This document shows positions 60,750 to 64,000 of a DNA stretch of 64,000 nucleotides, piece after piece. The DNA lies in the NCBI GenBank assembly GCA_902729315.2, contig LR746279.1:191001-255000 (forward strand), in the 5' to 3' direction. Both the position numbers and the translations under genes were made by a program. How positions within the stretch are numbered: the first letter of the stretch is position 1; each line of letters begins with the position of its first letter. Source of the stretch: Spirodela intermedia. Taxonomy: Eukaryota > Streptophyta > Magnoliopsida > Alismatales > Araceae. The notes under the pieces were generated by a model. That model worked only from the letters and a program-made list of their open reading frames with translations, ran no database searches and had not been told where the DNA came from.

Positions 60750-62430
60750 ATTCGCCATCTTTAGTAATCTGACCAGGTTGTCCTTTCTTGAAATAGATGG
60801 TGATGGGTTGGATGGAACCTTTAGGCTTGCGGTGTTCACCAATCTTTCCAAACTTGAATACGTCTACATGTCTTCTAAGGGTGGTTTAGAGATCGACATG
60901 GAGTACCCCATCTCTTGGGTCCCAACTTTCTAACTCTAATTTTCGCATATTGATGATTGTTTGGTTAATAGGCATAGTGGTAATGGACTTCCCACCTTCC
61001 TATCTACCCGGGATGGACTACAAACTGTTTATTTCACAGTACCTCAATGACAGGGCCACCACATGTTGGCCTCTTTTGCAACTCGACTTTATCTGAATTG
61101 GTTCTAACACAAATCCAATTTTCTGGTCCATTTCTTCTCCCTCGCCACAGTTGCTTCTCAGGATACTTATGTCATCGATTTACCCTATAATAATCTACAT
61201 GGATCCCTACCAGAGAATATTGTCCTTTCTTTCCCTATGTTGATGATTTTTAAGCTGACATGAAACAAGTTGGGAGGACAATTTCCTACATCCTTCAAGC
61301 GTGCACCCTTGCTTTTACTAGACTCGAGTGACGACATCTTAATGGGAAATCTGCCACACACTTTCATGAGAAATCAGACCAATTTATGGTATTTCAATGT
61401 GTCTTACAATCACCTCGAAGGAGATATCCTCCTTTTTGATGCTCATATTCCATACCTTGGTTACTTGATCGCCAACAGCAACAATTTTATAGGTTCACGT
61501 CTCTCAAAATTCTCCAACTCTTCTCACTTGGAAATTATTGATGTTGGATACAATAGCTTTGTTGAAAATTTCTCTCACAATTTTCCCTATTTTCCTTTTA
61601 TGACAATACTTTCCTTGAGAGATAATCATATTCAAGGTTACTTACCCAAAACATTTTGCCAAAATGAATATCTACATCCCTAGATCTCTCTAGAAACAAG
61701 TGGTTAGGAAAAAAATTACCATGTATTCACAATATTTCATATTGGAGATCAAGTAGATTTGAAAAGAAAATGCTAGTCACTATTTCCTACGAAGGGGAAG
61801 TATGTGTATTCTTCACTTCAAAGAATTTGGTTAATCCGTACGTAGGTACTCCTCTCTGGGAGATGACTCAACTTGATTTATCACTGAACATGATTAATGG
61901 CATCATTCCTCAAGAAATTGGAGGACTAAAGTGACTTCTAGTGCTGAACTTGTCTAATAATCACATCCAAGATTCTCTGCCAACAGCAATAGCAAGTATG
62001 GATACAATGGAAAGTTTAGATCTCTCACATAATGATTTAAGTGGTTCCATCCCCTTGGAAAGGGTTCAACTCTCATCTCTTTCAATTTTTAGCGTTGCCT
62101 TCAACAACTTGCATGGTCCAATCCCTAGTGGTAGATAGTTTGGAACTTTTTCAGAGAGTAGTTATGAAGGTAATCTAGGATTATGTGGAAAATCTCTCAA
62201 AAAGCTTGCTCTTTTGACAAAGAGAGAATGAAAAGGATGTCAAATGAGAGATAAAATAAGACAAAATGAAATGATTTTGATGATGATTTCTTTTTATTCA
62301 CTTGTTACGGCTACATTTATTTTGGGTTTTTGGGGGGTTTCTCACCAGCCTCTTCTTGAATATGAGTTGGGGGAAAAAAAAATTCAAAATCATTGATGAA
62401 TACCACAATATGTACCTTAGGGAGCATTGA

Positions 62431-63832
62431 AATTTTCATGCTCAAGATAATAGATTTGTATGGATATGAAGGTTTTTTAGGCAAACTGTTAATTTCTTTT
62501 GTAAGTATTTTTTAAAATGATTTTCAATGGTAATCTCTTATTGATTGTTGGGGTATTATCTTTGAATAAATTCTTTCCAGTTCCTTTAGACTTGGGAAAC
62601 TACCATATCCAACAGTTATTGTAAAACACCTTTTATCTTTTTCTTAACTTCATACAGATCAGTAAGAAAAGAATATCGTAATCTGTTTTCAACTCATTCT
62701 TCTTTATTTGTCACTGTGAAGGCATTTATAAAAGGAGAAATACATAAAATATCGTTGAAAACCCTGCATCTCCAAATGAGCATGACACTATTGTATTAGA
62801 CTAAAAAAACTAACGTATCAACTAGGATCAATACGTGGACCATCGGATGTTGTTTGATTGAACACAGATAAGAAGACTGTAAAGGTCAGATTAGGACAAA
62901 TGAAAACTATCAGGTTTAATTTCAAGAAGTAGGTTTACAGATCAACTTGCGACTGGCTCCTAACAATTTATCAGAAACAGAAAACAGAAGTATTGCCGAC
63001 TTCTCTACAGATGATCATCTTCAAGTTCCTAATTCCATTGAGATGGTTTTCTTACAAACTAGTATGGGTTGATTGTCAGAAAGAGGGTTATAATTCTATT
63101 GACATGCTGAGAGAAATTATACTCCTAAATTTTCGTTCGAAATGAGAGTTTGGCTGAAAGGAAAAGGGCAAGTTGGAGTGTCCCTGTATGGAGAGATGAG
63201 CTGGGCCAACACAATTAAATGATTGGAGGCAGAATTGTGTAAAATTGTTCCTTCAAAGAAAACTCATCTTTAATTTAAGGCGTAATATGTGGAATCAGTT
63301 TATATCTACTTTGCATGTAATAAAACATATAAATATATATCTGCCAGAAGGTAGGTGGGCGGGTGTGTATCTTCCTCGGGATTTATATCGTTTCCCCAGA
63401 TAGTTATTTACTTTACGACAGACCAATGCAGCGGCCAAAGGGGTATCCCCATATGACGTCTTGACCTCATTTCTAGGCTTTTCAACTCTGCCTTGACCCT
63501 CTACCATCAGAATACCATTCTTGCATTTGGCTCCCGCCAGCAAGCTCCATCCACGCATAAACACCGAGTTATTCACAACTTTCCTGGGTTCCCCACATTG
63601 GTAAGATTCTTATTTATTATGCAGCTTCTTTTCCACGGTAAACTCATCAGAGGGCTCCGTACGAGAGCACTTGCGTCGAGCTGTTGTCCCGTCCATACCG
63701 GTCCTCCGGTCCGTTGATCCGCCAGTTCGCCTAATCTGAACCTCGATCCGCCGCTTACTCACGAGTTGTCGCTGATCCACAGATTGGTATATAACGCCTT
63801 GTGGGATGACAACGAACCCCAATGGAATATGT
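62431..63832. repeat. RLP5 downstream flank, paired with the RLP3 flank
   Basis: This is collinear with 43137-44441 as described there. It ends near a short piece resembling block A's left part (TTCCCCACATTGGTAAGATTC, 63591 region, compare TTCCCCACATTTGTAAGGTTC at 44497). No gene is supported. Confidence 0.55.
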
Positions 63833-64000
63833 AAGGAATGAGGAGAGTTATCCCCAAGACAGGTTGGCTGTCTTTATTGCATTATTAATGTGTTACACCG
63901 AATCCGGCAACTAACCGTAAACTTATGATCGTCTCCCTTCTCCCTTTCTCCGTTTACTAGAAGGCACGTCGATTGCAACATCCATCGTCATCACCCTTTA
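63833..64000 (+). repeat. Block C, copy 2, at the window edge
   Basis: This matches 30178-30355, which lies upstream of RLP2. The block runs off the window. Confidence 0.7.

Larger units (their letters stand above)
57329..62430 (+). pseudogene. RLP5: heavily decayed receptor-like protein pseudogene
   Basis: Exon 1 (57329-57743) is fully open: signal peptide (LILTLIIIASSS), cap GCHDNELRALLEI and DCCGWPGITC, donor GAGG^GTAAGT. Exon 2 begins at 57918 (VVCVLNLLKALDLS) but loses frame after NKLE near 57970. LRR similarity stops near 58080, resumes at about 59541-59755 (NYSSYLCNMRSLTYL with stops), stops again, and resumes at about 60750 (FSNLTRLSFLEIDG). The remaining LRRs, island, cap and tail follow to about 62430 with many stops and shifts (stop after VPTF at 60933, stop near 61681, TGA at 61932-61934, TAG after SGR). 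The two gaps hold unrelated DNA. Confidence 0.87.

Noticed and set aside
1-64000. tRNA genes, CRISPR arrays, bacterial operons
   Set aside because: This is plant nuclear sequence. I saw no tRNA cloverleaf with intact A and B boxes by eye and no regularly spaced repeat-spacer array. A tRNAscan run would be needed to exclude tRNAs.

Overview
The window is nuclear DNA from a flowering plant. It has multi-exon genes with GT-AG introns, long AT-rich intergenic stretches, (CT)n/(GA)n microsatellites, LTR-retrotransposon debris, and a cluster of leucine-rich-repeat receptor-like protein (RLP) genes. I cannot name the species from sequence alone.

Left part (about 1-18.4 kb): two ordinary single-copy-type genes lie head to head. 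On the minus strand (3065 to 1388) is a three-exon gene for a 255-residue plant protein of unknown function. On the plus strand (4064-18128) is a 21-exon gene for a 2,381-residue Sen1/senataxin-type RNA/DNA helicase. I reconstructed its reading frame through every junction. All helicase motifs are present, and one intron is GC-AG.

Right part (about 18.4-64 kb): an RLP cluster in all stages of decay. Two copies look intact: RLP1 at 19239-21872 (GC-rich, 846 aa) and RLP2 at 31064-33646 (804 aa). One copy on the minus strand has an intact 678-codon second exon but a first exon broken by a frameshift and a stop (RLP4, 45088-47635). Two are clear pseudogenes: RLP3 at 39046-43136 is split by a 1.7-kb solo LTR, and RLP5 at 57329-62430 has several insertions, one carrying 5S-rRNA-like boxes. 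Two more are relics (35336-36550 plus, 52304-52750 minus). All copies that keep the 5' part share a phase-1 intron just before the first V/I-I/V-C segment of the LRR array, so they descend from one two-exon ancestor.

The space between the RLPs is filled with blocks repeated several times in the window. Block B lies upstream of three RLP copies and carries a W-box core. Block A is an AT-rich body with a CT/GA-rich tail, in four copies. Block C lies upstream of RLP2 and again at the right edge, which predicts another RLP just outside the window. RLP3 and RLP5 share downstream flanks. Two copies of the 1.7-kb LTR are present, one intergenic and one inside RLP3. RLP1 has a dense run of W-box cores 0.5-1 kb upstream of its start. 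The RLPs are predicted to be secreted, membrane-anchored immune or developmental receptors without a kinase domain. The first two genes have no evident functional link to them.

I found no clearly new biological system. The most interesting material is the RLP birth-and-death cluster and the mobile DNA woven into it.
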